Positions 32,239 through 40,566 of a stretch of 56,414 bases of DNA are shown here, piece after piece. The position numbers were made by a program, and so were the translations under genes. The DNA comes from Acidimicrobiaceae bacterium. GTDB lineage: Bacteria; Actinomycetota; Acidimicrobiia; Acidimicrobiales; Aldehydirespiratoraceae. Every line of letters begins with the position of its first letter. Position 1 is the stretch's first letter. The notes beneath the pieces were generated by a model, which made no database searches, had not been told where the DNA came from, and was given only the letters and a program-made list of their open reading frames with translations. Location of the stretch: NCBI GenBank assembly GCA_009835735.1, contig VXWX01000083.1, forward strand, positions 1 to 56,414, read 5' to 3'.

Positions 32239-34125
32239 TCAGCTCAGCGTCATGTCCTCGACGCGGGCCGTGTCGTCATAGCGCGGGATCCAGCTGAGGT
32301 TCTCGGCGCCGCCGTTGACGCTCAGGTACGTCAGGAGCGGGAGGATGCCGACGTTGTCGCAGTTGTAGGCCATGATCTCGTGGTACATCTGCTCACGGAC
32401 GACGGAATCCAACTCGCTCTCAGCCGCATCGAGCATGCCGCGGAGAGTGTCGTCGAGGTACGAGGACACGATGGTGTCGCCGATGTAGGAGCCCAGCCTC
32501 GCCCCGTCCTGCAGCTCGTTGGAGGACGACGACAGGAAGATGTCGCCGCCGACCTCGCCGGGAGCCTTGAGGAACTCGTCGAAGAGCCAGACCTCCCAGG
32601 CCAGCAGCTGGAAGTCGATGTTCAGTCCGACGGCCGTCATGTCGGCCGCGATGGCCTCGGAGAGCTCGTCGAACTTGGTCCACCGAGTGCCGTTGGCCAG
32701 GAACGAGATCTCCTCGCCCTGATAGCCCGAGTCGGCGATGATCTGGCGGGCCAGATCCGGGTCGTAGGACCGGTCGGTGATGTTGGGATTGTGGCCGAAC
32801 ACGCCCGAGCCGAAGATGTGGCAGTGGGCCCGGCCGGCCTGGCCCTGGTAGATGAACTCGATGTAGTCGTCCACGTTGACGGCGTGGGCGATGGCTACCC
32901 GCAAGTCGGGATAGTCGCCGAGGGGTCCCTCGTAGTTCTTGATCCGCAGGTACGGGTACTCGATGCCCTCCTCGCGCACGAACAGCTTGGGCACGTCACC
33001 GGCCGAGTCGGCCGAGAGGCCGACGGCCAGGTCCACGTCTCCGGCCTGCACGGCCGCCACACGGGACTGCTCGTCGGGCAGGAACACGAACTTCACCTCA
33101 TCGATCTGCGGCTCCGGGCCCCAGTAATCGGTGTTGCGGGTCAGCGTCAGGGAGTCGCCGGCAATCCACTCGACGAACTTGTACGGGCCGGTACCGACCG
33201 CTTCGTCCTCAAGGCCGTCGGCGGCCGCGCCGGGCTCGACTATCTGCACCATGTACAGCCGGGCCGGCAGCACCGGGTCGGGACCGTGGGTGTTGATGCG
33301 GATGGTGTAGTCGTCCACGACGTCGACGCTCGAGATGTTCTCGACCTGCTCGCGGAGGTCGGAGTCGAACTCGGGATCGATCAGCCGCTCGATCGAGTAC
33401 TTGGCCGCAGCCGCGTTGAAGGGGGCGCCGTTGTGGAAGTTGATGCCCCGGCGCAGCTTGAGCTCCCAGGTGGTCTCATCGACCAGCCTCGGCAGCGACG
33501 CGGCCAGCCTCGGCACGAAGATCGACGGGTTCACGAGGTCGCGCTCGATGAGCCGCTCGTAGACGTTCTCCATGGTGCGGCGCATCTCGCCGTCCTGGTA
33601 ATGGGGATCGATCCGACCGGGACCCTCGAGGATGGCGATCGTGATCGACTCGGGAGCCTCAGCGGCCATCATGGCCGCGTCAGCAGCCGCGGCGGCGGCC
33701 TCAGCCTCTGCAGCCGCGGCCGCAGCCTCAGCCTCGGCGGCCTCAGCAGCATCGTCAGCAGCCGCGGCGGCCGCGGCCGCCTCAGCCTCAGCCTCTTGGG
33801 CGGCGGCCAACTCGGCTTGCAGCGCCGCTAGCTCGTCGGCACTGGCAGCGCCTTCGGCCTCAGCAGCAGCCAGAGCGGCCTCCGCATCAGCCGCAGCGTC
33901 AGCAGCGGCAGCGGCCTCAGCAGCGGCGGCGTCGGCCTCAGCCTGCGCCGCGGCGGCGTCCGACTCAGCGGCGGCGGCGTCGGCCTCAGCCGCAGCCAGG
34001 GCAGCGGCATCTGCCGCGCTGGTATCCGGAGCGTCCGGTTCGTCGTCGCCGCACGCGGCCGCGACAAGGGTGAAGACGAACAGAGCAGCCAATAGCCGCT
34101 GCATGAACGTGAACTTCTTCAACAT
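32239..34125 (-). CDS. ABC transporter family-5 substrate-binding lipoprotein with long Ala/Glu linker
   Basis: A 628-residue binding protein of the DppA/OppA family. Residues 1-24 form a lipoprotein signal (LVAAAC, lipidated C25). Residues 35-156 are low-complexity Ala with Glu/Asp, periodically spaced and predicted helical, likely a stalk or coiled coil. The SBP_bac_5 domain follows (ESITIAILEGPGRIDPHY; ETTWELKLRRGINFHNGAPFNA; GTGPYKFVEW; LRVAIAHAVNVDDYIEFIYQG). It is the only family-5 binding protein in the window and shares the GTATAC site with the DppBCDF-type operon, so it is a plausible partner 13 kb away. A second Met (residue 8) could be the start. Confidence 0.88.
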   Translation of the reverse strand: MLKKFTFMQRLLAALFVFTLVAAACGDDEPDAPDTSAADAAALAAAEADAAAAESDAAAAQAEADAAAAEAAAAADAAADAEAALAAAEAEGAASADELAALQAELAAAQEAEAEAAAAAAAADDAAEAAEAEAAAAAAEAEAAAAAADAAMMAAEAPESITIAILEGPGRIDPHYQDGEMRRTMENVYERLIERDLVNPSIFVPRLAASLPRLVDETTWELKLRRGINFHNGAPFNAAAAKYSIERLIDPEFDSDLREQVENISSVDVVDDYTIRINTHGPDPVLPARLYMVQIVEPGAAADGLEDEAVGTGPYKFVEWIAGDSLTLTRNTDYWGPEPQIDEVKFVFLPDEQSRVAAVQAGDVDLAVGLSADSAGDVPKLFVREEGIEYPYLRIKNYEGPLGDYPDLRVAIAHAVNVDDYIEFIYQGQAGRAHCHIFGSGVFGHNPNITDRSYDPDLARQIIADSGYQGEEISFLANGTRWTKFDELSEAIAADMTAVGLNIDFQLLAWEVWLFDEFLKAPGEVGGDIFLSSSSNELQDGARLGSYIGDTIVSSYLDDTLRGMLDAAESELDSVVREQMYHEIMAYNCDNVGILPLLTYLSVNGGAENLSWIPRYDDTARVEDMTLS

Positions 34126-34200
34126 CTGGAGCTAACCCCCCAAGTGAATTCCGTGGTTGAGGACGGCCGTGGCATAGGAACCACAGCCGGACCGCTCACG

Positions 34201-34206
34201 GTATAC
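34201..34206. promoter_or_regulatory. GTATAC palindrome (proximal) upstream of the binding protein
   Basis: The plus-strand context is ctcacgGTATACcgcc, 75 nt before the ATG at 34125. It is paired with a second site centred 32 bp further upstream, about three helical turns away, which would suit cooperative binding. Confidence 0.55.
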
Positions 34207-34232
34207 CGCCTCATGCAACCCTGCAAATCGTT

Positions 34233-34238
34233 GTATAC
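34233..34238. promoter_or_regulatory. GTATAC palindrome (distal) upstream of the binding protein
   Basis: The plus-strand context is tcgttGTATACagcgg. It is 107 nt before the binding-protein ATG and 39 nt after the end of the MFS gene at 34278. With the site at 34201 it forms one of two double sites in the window. Confidence 0.55.
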
Positions 34239-34277
34239 AGCGGTCGCAGCACCGCTCGGCCTCTCGTTACTCCCGGT

Positions 34278-35459
34278 TCATTCCCGGTTGAAACGGGGCC
34301 GGCAGAACAGGGCCGCCGGACCGATCAACGCGACCGCGGCGGCCAGCACGGCCGGTCCCAGCCCTATCACCAGCAGGGCGGCCACTCCCAGCGGCGCGCC
34401 GGACAGGGTGACACCCCGGGCGACCCCCGCGATAGTCACCGCGTCACCCTGAAGCTCGGGACGGACCGCCTCGCTCACCGCGGTGATGGCCAGAACCTGC
34501 AACAGGCCGATGGCCGCGCCCCCGGCCACGAGTGCGGCCGTGATCAGAGCGACGGGCAGTTCGAAGCCCACCAGCGCAGTGGCCACCAAGGTGACCGCGC
34601 CCCAGCGGGCCACACCGGGGGCCACCCGCGAACCCTCCGTGTCGACCGCGAGGTAACCGCTCACTGCGGCCGCGCCGTTGGCCACCGCCACCACCACGCC
34701 AATAGCGGTCTCGCTGCTGCCGGCCGCGTCGAGCCCGATGGGCACATAGGAGCCCAGCAGGCCGCGCCAGGCACCGACCGCGACGCTGGCCCACATGCCC
34801 ACCCGCACTCCCCGGTTGCGCAGCAGATGCCAGTAGCTGTGACCGCCCACCCGAGCGAACGGGGGCGGGCGCGACAGCACCAGCGTGGGCGCGATGCCGG
34901 CCAGGCCCACCACGGATGCGACCGCGAACGCGGCCCGGTACGAACTCTGGGCGATGATCCCGCCCGCCGCCGGGCCGATCAGCATCCCGATGGTGGCCAC
35001 CATGTTGAGGGTGGCGATCGCCCTGGGAGTGGACCGGGGCGATCGCACTATCTGCACCTGATTGCCGGTCCAGAAGCAGGCCCGGGCCACACCCTGAACC
35101 GCGGCCGAGACAACCAGCGCGACCAGACCCGACTCGAAGACCAGCAGCCCGACCGAGAGGCCCATCAGCAGGGCGGCGGCACTGATGACGTCGGAGTTGG
35201 ACAGGACCCGCATCACCGAGCCGAGCCGCGACCGGGTCAGCACCTGAACCGCGGCCGAGAAGCCCACCAGCAGTCCCGCCACCGTCTGCGACCGGCCCTG
35301 ATCGATCACGAACAGCGGGTAGGCCACCACCGTCACGCCCAGGCTCAGCGAGAAGAGCAGCGCGCCCGCGTACTGGCCCACCACCTCGCGGCGCGGCGCC
35401 GGGTCGGCCACGCCGCCGGAATCGGGACCGGCGTCGGAGCCCGAACCTTCGCCGGTCAC
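34278..35459 (-). CDS. MFS transporter
   Basis: A 393-residue major facilitator with hydrophobic segments along its length; the first is YAGALLFSLSLGVTVVAYPLFVI. The loop after helix 4 or 5 (ACFWTGNQVQIVRSPRSTPRAIATLNMVATIGMLIGPAAGGIIAQ) is typical of drug/H+ antiporter-like proteins, so export is possible. The GTG start overlaps the aldehyde dehydrogenase stop by 4 bp (GTGA). It is the last gene of the dehydrogenase-oxidase-dehydrogenase unit. Confidence 0.77.
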   Translation of the reverse strand: MTGEGSGSDAGPDSGGVADPAPRREVVGQYAGALLFSLSLGVTVVAYPLFVIDQGRSQTVAGLLVGFSAAVQVLTRSRLGSVMRVLSNSDVISAAALLMGLSVGLLVFESGLVALVVSAAVQGVARACFWTGNQVQIVRSPRSTPRAIATLNMVATIGMLIGPAAGGIIAQSSYRAAFAVASVVGLAGIAPTLVLSRPPPFARVGGHSYWHLLRNRGVRVGMWASVAVGAWRGLLGSYVPIGLDAAGSSETAIGVVVAVANGAAAVSGYLAVDTEGSRVAPGVARWGAVTLVATALVGFELPVALITAALVAGGAAIGLLQVLAITAVSEAVRPELQGDAVTIAGVARGVTLSGAPLGVAALLVIGLGPAVLAAAVALIGPAALFCRPRFNRE

Positions 35460-36973
35460 ACGGATGCGACAGCGGGCGTGATGGCGATGCTGATGGCCTT
35501 GGAACGGGTGTGGCTCAAGATGTCGTCGACGAGGCCCAGCTCCTTGCCGATGCCCGACTGCTTCCAGCCTCCGAAGGGCAGGCCCGGGTAGCGCACCTCC
35601 ACGTCGTTGACCCACACGTAGCCGGCGTCGATGGCCCGGGCCGCGCCGAGCGCCCGGTTCACATCGTTGCTCCAGATGCTGGCGGTCAGCCCGTAGGGGG
35701 TGTCGTTGGCCATGGCGACGGCGTCGGCCGCGTCGGTGAAGGATGTCACGGCCAGAACGGGCCCGAATATCTCCTCTCGGGCAATGGTGGCGCCGTGGTC
35801 CACGTCGTCGAACACGGCCGGCCGGATGAAGGCGCCCGCGGCGAGCTGCGGATCGGCCGGGGGCGTGCCACCGGTGAGCAGCCGCCCGCCGTCGGCCCTG
35901 CCCGCATCGACGAACCCCAGGATCCGGTCGCGGTGGGCGTGCGACACCATGCAGCCCATGTCCGACGACGGGTCGTCGGGCATGCCGATGCGGATCTGCT
36001 CGGTCGACTCCACCACCCGCTCGAGCACGGCCTCACGCAGCCCGGCGTGAATGAGGAGCCGGCTGGTGGCGCCGCAGCTCTGCCCGCCCACCCGAGCGAA
36101 GTTCGAGCCCTTCACCACCGCGGCCGCGGCGACGTCGGGGTCGACGTCGTCGAAGATCAAGATGGGGTTCTTGCCGCCCAGCTCCAGGGTGACGCTCTTG
36201 AGGACCCCCGACGCGCCGGCGCGGGCCTGCACCGCCAGACCGGTGCGCAGCGAGCCGGTGAACGACACCCGGGGCACGTCGGGGTGCCCGACCAGGGCCT
36301 CGCCCGCGGCCGCTCCCCCCGGCACCACGTTGAGCACGCCCTCCGGCAGCAGATCGGCGGCCAGCGAGGCGATCACCAGCGGAGACAACGGAGTCTGCTC
36401 GGCCGGCTTGAGCACCACCGAATTGCCCGCGGCCAGCGCAGGCGCGGCCTTCATGCAGGTGAAGAGGGTGGGATGGTTGTAGGCGCACACCGCCGCGACC
36501 ACGCCCCACGGCGCGGGCTCGGTGAAGTGCAGCCCGGCGGGCGTGGCCGGGATGGTCCGTCCGTGGAGTTCGGGGGCCACTCCCGCGATGGTCTGGAGAA
36601 ACTTGCCGCCCTTGGCCGCGCTGGCCGCCATGGAGGAGACCGCGGTGCCGCCGTCGCGGGCATCGAGCAGGCCCAGCCGGGGCGCGGCCTCCACCACCCG
36701 CCGGCCCCACTCGGCCAGCCGGGCGGCCCGCTCGTGAATTCCCATGGCGGCCCACGCCGGCTGGGATCGGGCCGCGGCGGCGACGGCCCGGTCGACATCG
36801 GCCCCGGATGCCTGGTGCACCCGGGCCAGCACCGCACCGGTGGAAGGGCAGACGTCGTCGCGCCTCGCGGCCCCGCCGTCGGCCGATGCCGCCGCCCGTC
36901 CGTCGATCCACATAGGAACGTCGACATCGGCGGCCGCTCCGGCCGGCAGGTCGAGCAGGTCCGTGAGTGTCAT
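35456..36973 (-). CDS. Aldehyde dehydrogenase
   Basis: A 505-residue NAD(P)-dependent aldehyde dehydrogenase. Landmarks: APWGVVAAVCAYNHPTLF, NSVVLKPAEQTPLSP, SFTGSLRTG, the general base E264 in LELGGKNP and the nucleophile C300 in GGQSCGATSR, and REEIFGPVLAV near the C-terminus. Length and motifs are normal, so it should be active. The substrate aldehyde is unknown. It is 34 bp from the CADD-like oxidase gene and 4-bp coupled to the MFS gene; a second dehydrogenase lies on the other side of the oxidase. Confidence 0.9.
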   Translation of the reverse strand: MTLTDLLDLPAGAAADVDVPMWIDGRAAASADGGAARRDDVCPSTGAVLARVHQASGADVDRAVAAAARSQPAWAAMGIHERAARLAEWGRRVVEAAPRLGLLDARDGGTAVSSMAASAAKGGKFLQTIAGVAPELHGRTIPATPAGLHFTEPAPWGVVAAVCAYNHPTLFTCMKAAPALAAGNSVVLKPAEQTPLSPLVIASLAADLLPEGVLNVVPGGAAAGEALVGHPDVPRVSFTGSLRTGLAVQARAGASGVLKSVTLELGGKNPILIFDDVDPDVAAAAVVKGSNFARVGGQSCGATSRLLIHAGLREAVLERVVESTEQIRIGMPDDPSSDMGCMVSHAHRDRILGFVDAGRADGGRLLTGGTPPADPQLAAGAFIRPAVFDDVDHGATIAREEIFGPVLAVTSFTDAADAVAMANDTPYGLTASIWSNDVNRALGAARAIDAGYVWVNDVEVRYPGLPFGGWKQSGIGKELGLVDDILSHTRSKAISIAITPAVASV

Positions 36974-36978
36974 GACGG

Positions 36979-36994
36979 CGGGCTCGAAAGCCCG
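36979..36994 (-). promoter_or_regulatory. Intercistronic hairpin with TTCG loop
   Basis: On the minus strand cgggct-ttcg-agcccg forms a perfect 6-bp stem with a four-base TTCG loop between the oxidase stop and the dehydrogenase ATG at 36973. It could stabilise or uncouple part of the mRNA. The evidence is structural only. Confidence 0.35.
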
Positions 36995-37007
36995 GTCCGT
37001 AACAGAG

Positions 37008-37727
37008 TCAGGCGGCGGCCTGGGCGCCGGCCGCTGGGTACCACTGGCGGCCCTCCACGTACTGCAACCACAGCCCGTCCATGTAGAACCAGCGCTTCAT
37101 GGCGGCCAGGCGCACCTGTTCGATCACCATCTGCTGATCCCGCTCGTCGACCGAGTGGTTGGTGATGATCTCGAAGCCGGCGTCGCCGTGCTCGACATCG
37201 GCCACCACATGCAGGGTGAAGAACTCGATGTCTTCGTCGGAGAACCCGTAGACGTTGCGCAGCGGGTCGATCAGCGGCGCGTACAGCTCGGGCACCTGCG
37301 ACTCCAGCCCGATGGTGAGGGTGGCGATGCCCTCCAGCACGCTCTTCATCATCAGCGTGTTGATGATGAAGTCCTTGAGGGCGGCGGTGGTGGGCAGATC
37401 GGGGGCCGACCGCCCCTCCTCGAAGGTCATGCCCAAGGCCATGCCGAAGCGGGAGAGCAGATCGACGTGGCGCTCGTCGGGATCCTCCTCCTCGTTGAGG
37501 TTCTCGAGCAGCAGCTCCCGGGCGTCGTGCCAGTCGCACAGCCCGTACATGATCCCCGAGTAGCGCGAGGCATTGCTCACGAAGTTGTAGTGCTGCTGGC
37601 AGTAGGCCCGCATGGCCGCGTTGGGCAACTCGCCCGCAGCCCAGGTCTTGAAGAAGGGGTGGTTCTTGGAGTGCCACTCGTCGCGGGCGGCCTCCAAGGT
37701 CTTGCGGTATTCGACGGGTCCGAGCAT
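37008..37727 (-). CDS. CADD/PqqC-like haem-oxygenase-fold metal oxidase
   Basis: A 239-residue all-helical protein resembling chlamydial CADD and PqqC. The di-metal ligands known for CADD (E81, H88, E142, H174, D178, H181) have counterparts: E80 or E81 in NLNEEED, H87 in ERHVDL, E142 in GLESQVPE, and H173, D177, H180 in TLHVVADVEH. Length and spacing fit almost one to one. CADD sacrifices its own Tyr27 to make p-aminobenzoate; the matching position in NHPFFKTW is Phe26, so that chemistry is unlikely. Other enzymes of this fold cut C-C bonds or oxidise amines. Flanking aldehyde dehydrogenases suggest that it yields an aldehyde (inference). AAAGG lies before the ATG. Confidence 0.82.
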   Translation of the reverse strand: MLGPVEYRKTLEAARDEWHSKNHPFFKTWAAGELPNAAMRAYCQQHYNFVSNASRYSGIMYGLCDWHDARELLLENLNEEEDPDERHVDLLSRFGMALGMTFEEGRSAPDLPTTAALKDFIINTLMMKSVLEGIATLTIGLESQVPELYAPLIDPLRNVYGFSDEDIEFFTLHVVADVEHGDAGFEIITNHSVDERDQQMVIEQVRLAAMKRWFYMDGLWLQYVEGRQWYPAAGAQAAA

Positions 37728-37758
37728 GGGAAGCCTTTCTGTTGTGGTTCCAGTCGGG

Positions 37759-39213
37759 TTAGGAACGCATATAGACGGTCTTGGTGCGGGTGAAGAACTC
37801 GAGAGACGACTCCCCGCCCTCGGCCCAGCCCGCGCCGGAGTGCCCGTAGCCCTCGAAGGGCACATGGAAGGGGACGCCGGTGAGGGGCGAGTTGACCTTG
37901 ACGGTGCCGGCGTGCGAGCCCTTCCAGAAGCGGCGGGCCACCGCGATGTCGCCGGTGACGATTCCAGAGGTGAGGCCGTAGGCGGTGGCGTTGGCCATGG
38001 CGACGGCCTCGTCGATGTCGCCAACCGGCTCGTAGGTCACGACCGGACCGAAGATCTCCTCGGTGGTCAGTGGACCCGTGGACGGATCCACCAGCAGGGC
38101 GGGCGCCACCCGGCCGTCGCGCCAGCCGCCGGGCTCGGGGCGGACCACGTCGCGGGCCTGGTGCTCGGCCAGGGACACGTAGTCCTCGACCCGGCCCGCC
38201 TCGCCGTCGCTGACCATGATCCCGAGTTCATCGTCGCCGGACGTGTCGGTCATGGCCTCCAGCCGGGCCGTCAGCACCGCCAGCAGGTCGTCGTAGACGT
38301 CGGTGTGCACCAGCAGCCGCCCGGCCGCCGTGCAGATCTGACCGTTGTTGCGGAAGCTCGAGGCCACGATGATGTCGGCCGCCTTGTCGAGGTCGGCGTC
38401 GGCCCACACCACGATGGTGTTCTTGCCGCCCAGCTCGGCCTGGAACGGCACCTCCATCCGCAGCCGGCTCCGGATGTCCACCGCGGCCTCGTAGGAGCCG
38501 GTGAGGCTCACGCCGTCGAGCTCGGGGGCGGACAGCAGGGCGTCGGTGATCACCGAGCTCCGGCCGATCGTGGCGTGGAGCAGACCGGCGGGCAGGCCGG
38601 CGTCGAGCAGGGTGGCCGCGATCATCAGGCCGGTGATGCCGGCGTTGGTGGACGGCTTGAAGATCACGGCGTTGCCCGCGGCCAGGGCGGCCGACAGCTT
38701 GCGGATGGGGATCGTGAACGGGAAGTTCCAGGGCGTGATGAGGGCCACGGTGCCGAGCGGCTCGATGAGCGTGAAGATGTCCTCGTCGAAGTCGGTGGAG
38801 TAGGTCGTGCCCAGGCGCCGGTAGCCGAGCTCGGCGTAGTAGTCGAGCACGGCCGCCCCCTTGGCCACCTCGACCCTGGCCTCCGAGGCCGGCTTGCCCA
38901 TATCCGCAGAGATGATCGGGGCCAGCTCGTCAGCCCGCTCGAGGAACAGCCCGGCGGCACGGTGCAGCACCTCGGCCCGGGCTGCTGGCCCCAGAGCGGC
39001 CCAGTCCGGCGCGGCCCGGGCGGCCGCCTCGTATGCGGTGCGGACGTCTTTAGGGCCGGCGCTGCGCATCACGGCCAGCACCCGGCCGTCGCTGCGGCTG
39101 ACCAGCTTCTGCTCAGGACCCGAGCCGGGCCGGATGGCGCCGTCGATCAGGATGCCGACCTCGTCGGCGTCGCCGCTGCCGTCCACGGTGATCCGAACGG
39201 GTACCAGCGTCAT
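37759..39213 (-). CDS. Aldehyde dehydrogenase (semialdehyde/benzaldehyde type)
   Basis: A 484-residue aldehyde dehydrogenase. ITPWNFPFTIPIRKLSAALAAGNAVIFKPS, general base E260 in AELGGKNT, nucleophile C294 in NNGQICTAAGRL, and EEIFGPVVTYEPVGD are intact. It differs clearly from the dehydrogenase at 35456. First gene of the minus-strand unit with the CADD-like oxidase, the second dehydrogenase and the MFS protein; the gap to the oxidase is 31 bp. Two GTATAC sites lie upstream in the shared divergent region with the plus-strand MFS gene. Confidence 0.9.
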   Translation of the reverse strand: MTLVPVRITVDGSGDADEVGILIDGAIRPGSGPEQKLVSRSDGRVLAVMRSAGPKDVRTAYEAAARAAPDWAALGPAARAEVLHRAAGLFLERADELAPIISADMGKPASEARVEVAKGAAVLDYYAELGYRRLGTTYSTDFDEDIFTLIEPLGTVALITPWNFPFTIPIRKLSAALAAGNAVIFKPSTNAGITGLMIAATLLDAGLPAGLLHATIGRSSVITDALLSAPELDGVSLTGSYEAAVDIRSRLRMEVPFQAELGGKNTIVVWADADLDKAADIIVASSFRNNGQICTAAGRLLVHTDVYDDLLAVLTARLEAMTDTSGDDELGIMVSDGEAGRVEDYVSLAEHQARDVVRPEPGGWRDGRVAPALLVDPSTGPLTTEEIFGPVVTYEPVGDIDEAVAMANATAYGLTSGIVTGDIAVARRFWKGSHAGTVKVNSPLTGVPFHVPFEGYGHSGAGWAEGGESSLEFFTRTKTVYMRS

Positions 39214-39276
39214 GGTGTGCCTCCACCAGCGTGCGCATCGCCCGCGAGGCGGGCGCGCCGCGCACGACCGCGCTTT

Positions 39277-39282
39277 GTATAC
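39277..39282. promoter_or_regulatory. GTATAC palindrome in the divergent ALDH-MFS region, site 1
   Basis: The plus-strand context is cgctttGTATACaggac. It is 63 nt upstream of the aldehyde dehydrogenase ATG (39213, minus). It forms a pair with the site 14 bp further on. Confidence 0.55.
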
Positions 39283-39290
39283 AGGACGCC

Positions 39291-39296
39291 GTATAC
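39291..39296. promoter_or_regulatory. GTATAC palindrome in the divergent ALDH-MFS region, site 2
   Basis: The plus-strand context is gacgccGTATACcctagg, 46 nt before the GTG of the MFS gene at 39343. The two sites are 14 bp apart centre to centre, so bound proteins would lie on different faces of the helix, unlike the 32-bp pair at 34.2 kb. Confidence 0.55.
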
Positions 39297-39342
39297 CCTA
39301 GGCCGACCGGTCCGAGACTTGCCAACGAGAGGAAATAACTCA

Positions 39343-40566
39343 GTGCACGATCGCTCCGGATCGGGACACCGCGCCGGGTTCACCGCCCTGGTGACGGCCT
39401 CCCTGCTGGTGACGGCGGCCGCCAACCTCAGCCCGACGCTGGTGAGCGCCCTGGCGGTCCAGATCCAGGACGACCTCGATATCGGGGAGACCGAGATCGG
39501 GATGACAGTGAGCGCCTTCTTCTTCGTGGGCGCCCTGACCTCGGCACTTTCTGGACGGATGGTGGAGCGCATCGGGCCCACTACGGGGCTGCGCCTCTCC
39601 ACCGCGGCGGCCGGGGCCGTCCTGGTCGTCACCGGCGCGGTGGGCCGGTCCTGGCTGGCACTGATGATCCTCGTAGGTCTGGCCGGTCTGGCCAACTCAT
39701 GGGGACAGCCGGCCGCCAACCTGTACGTGGCCAGGGGGGTCTCCAGCCACCGCCAGGGACTTGCACTGGGCATCCAGAAGGCGGGAGTTCCGGCCGCCGC
39801 GCTGCTGGGTGGGCTGGCCATCCCGACGGTCGGGCTGACGATCGGCTGGAGTTGGGCCTTCGTGCTCGGCGGGTTGCTCGCCTTCGCGGTGTCGCTGGGC
39901 GTGCCGGCCGTCGACAGAAAACCGCCGGCCACGAGTCGCCAGCGTGCCGTCACGGACCGTCCCCTGGTCCGGCCTCGCCCCGACGTCGCCATGCGGTTGC
40001 TGATCGCGGTGACCTGCTCCACCTGCCTGGCCGCCATGGGCTCCATGGCCCTCAGCTCGTTCTTCGTGCTGTCGAGCGTGGAGATCGGCATCGACGAGGC
40101 CGCTGCCGGGATCCTGCTAATGGCGGGAAGCGTGGTCGGGATCGCTTCGCGGCTCGCCATGGGAGCCAGCGCGGACCGGGCGTCACTCAGCCCGTTCCAC
40201 ATGCTCACCGCGATGTTCGCGGTGGCTGCACTGGCCTTCGTGGGGCTGTCGACAGGATCCAAGGCGATGCTGTACGCGGCCATGCCGTTCGCCTTCGCGA
40301 CCTCGTACGCGTGGCCGGGCCTGTTCCATCTGGCCACGGTGCGCTACAACCCGTCGGCACCGGGCGCGGCCACCGGCATCACCATGACGGGCAACTTCAC
40401 CGGAGCGGTGTGCGGCCCGGTGCTGTTCGGTCTGCTGGTGGAGGCGACCAGCTACGGCTGGGCCTGGAGCTTCGCGGCCATCACCTCAGGAGCGGCCGCC
40501 GCCGTGATGGCAGTGACCGGCCGCCTGATCGACCGCCGTCCAATTCACTCCCCCAGGGGGCCGTAG
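39343..40566 (+). CDS. MFS transporter
   Basis: A 407-residue major facilitator. The motif after helix 2 reads SGRMVERIGPTTGLRLS; helix 4 is preceded by SWGQPAANLYVARGVSSHRQGLALGIQKAGVPAAALLGGLAIP, a pattern shared with the proteins at 14225 and 2-178. It ends with the Gly/Asn helix ITMTGNFTGAVCGPVLFGLLVE. The GTG start has gagagga about 10 nt upstream. Divergent from the aldehyde dehydrogenase and sharing its GTATAC pair, it may import that pathway's substrate. Its last 22 bp overlap the convergent hydrolase gene. Confidence 0.8.
   Translation: MHDRSGSGHRAGFTALVTASLLVTAAANLSPTLVSALAVQIQDDLDIGETEIGMTVSAFFFVGALTSALSGRMVERIGPTTGLRLSTAAAGAVLVVTGAVGRSWLALMILVGLAGLANSWGQPAANLYVARGVSSHRQGLALGIQKAGVPAAALLGGLAIPTVGLTIGWSWAFVLGGLLAFAVSLGVPAVDRKPPATSRQRAVTDRPLVRPRPDVAMRLLIAVTCSTCLAAMGSMALSSFFVLSSVEIGIDEAAAGILLMAGSVVGIASRLAMGASADRASLSPFHMLTAMFAVAALAFVGLSTGSKAMLYAAMPFAFATSYAWPGLFHLATVRYNPSAPGAATGITMTGNFTGAVCGPVLFGLLVEATSYGWAWSFAAITSGAAAAVMAVTGRLIDRRPIHSPRGP

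Noticed and set aside
33632..34135. Ala/Ser-rich plus-strand frame opposite the binding-protein stalk
   Set aside because: It is the mirror of the Ala/Glu repeat; no start signals or domain.
8284..39296. GTATAC as ordinary -10 promoter boxes
   Set aside because: Considered seriously, but the sites lack the final T of TANNNT, distances to start codons range from 8 to over 100 nt, and two loci have paired sites; an operator fits better. Not fully excluded.
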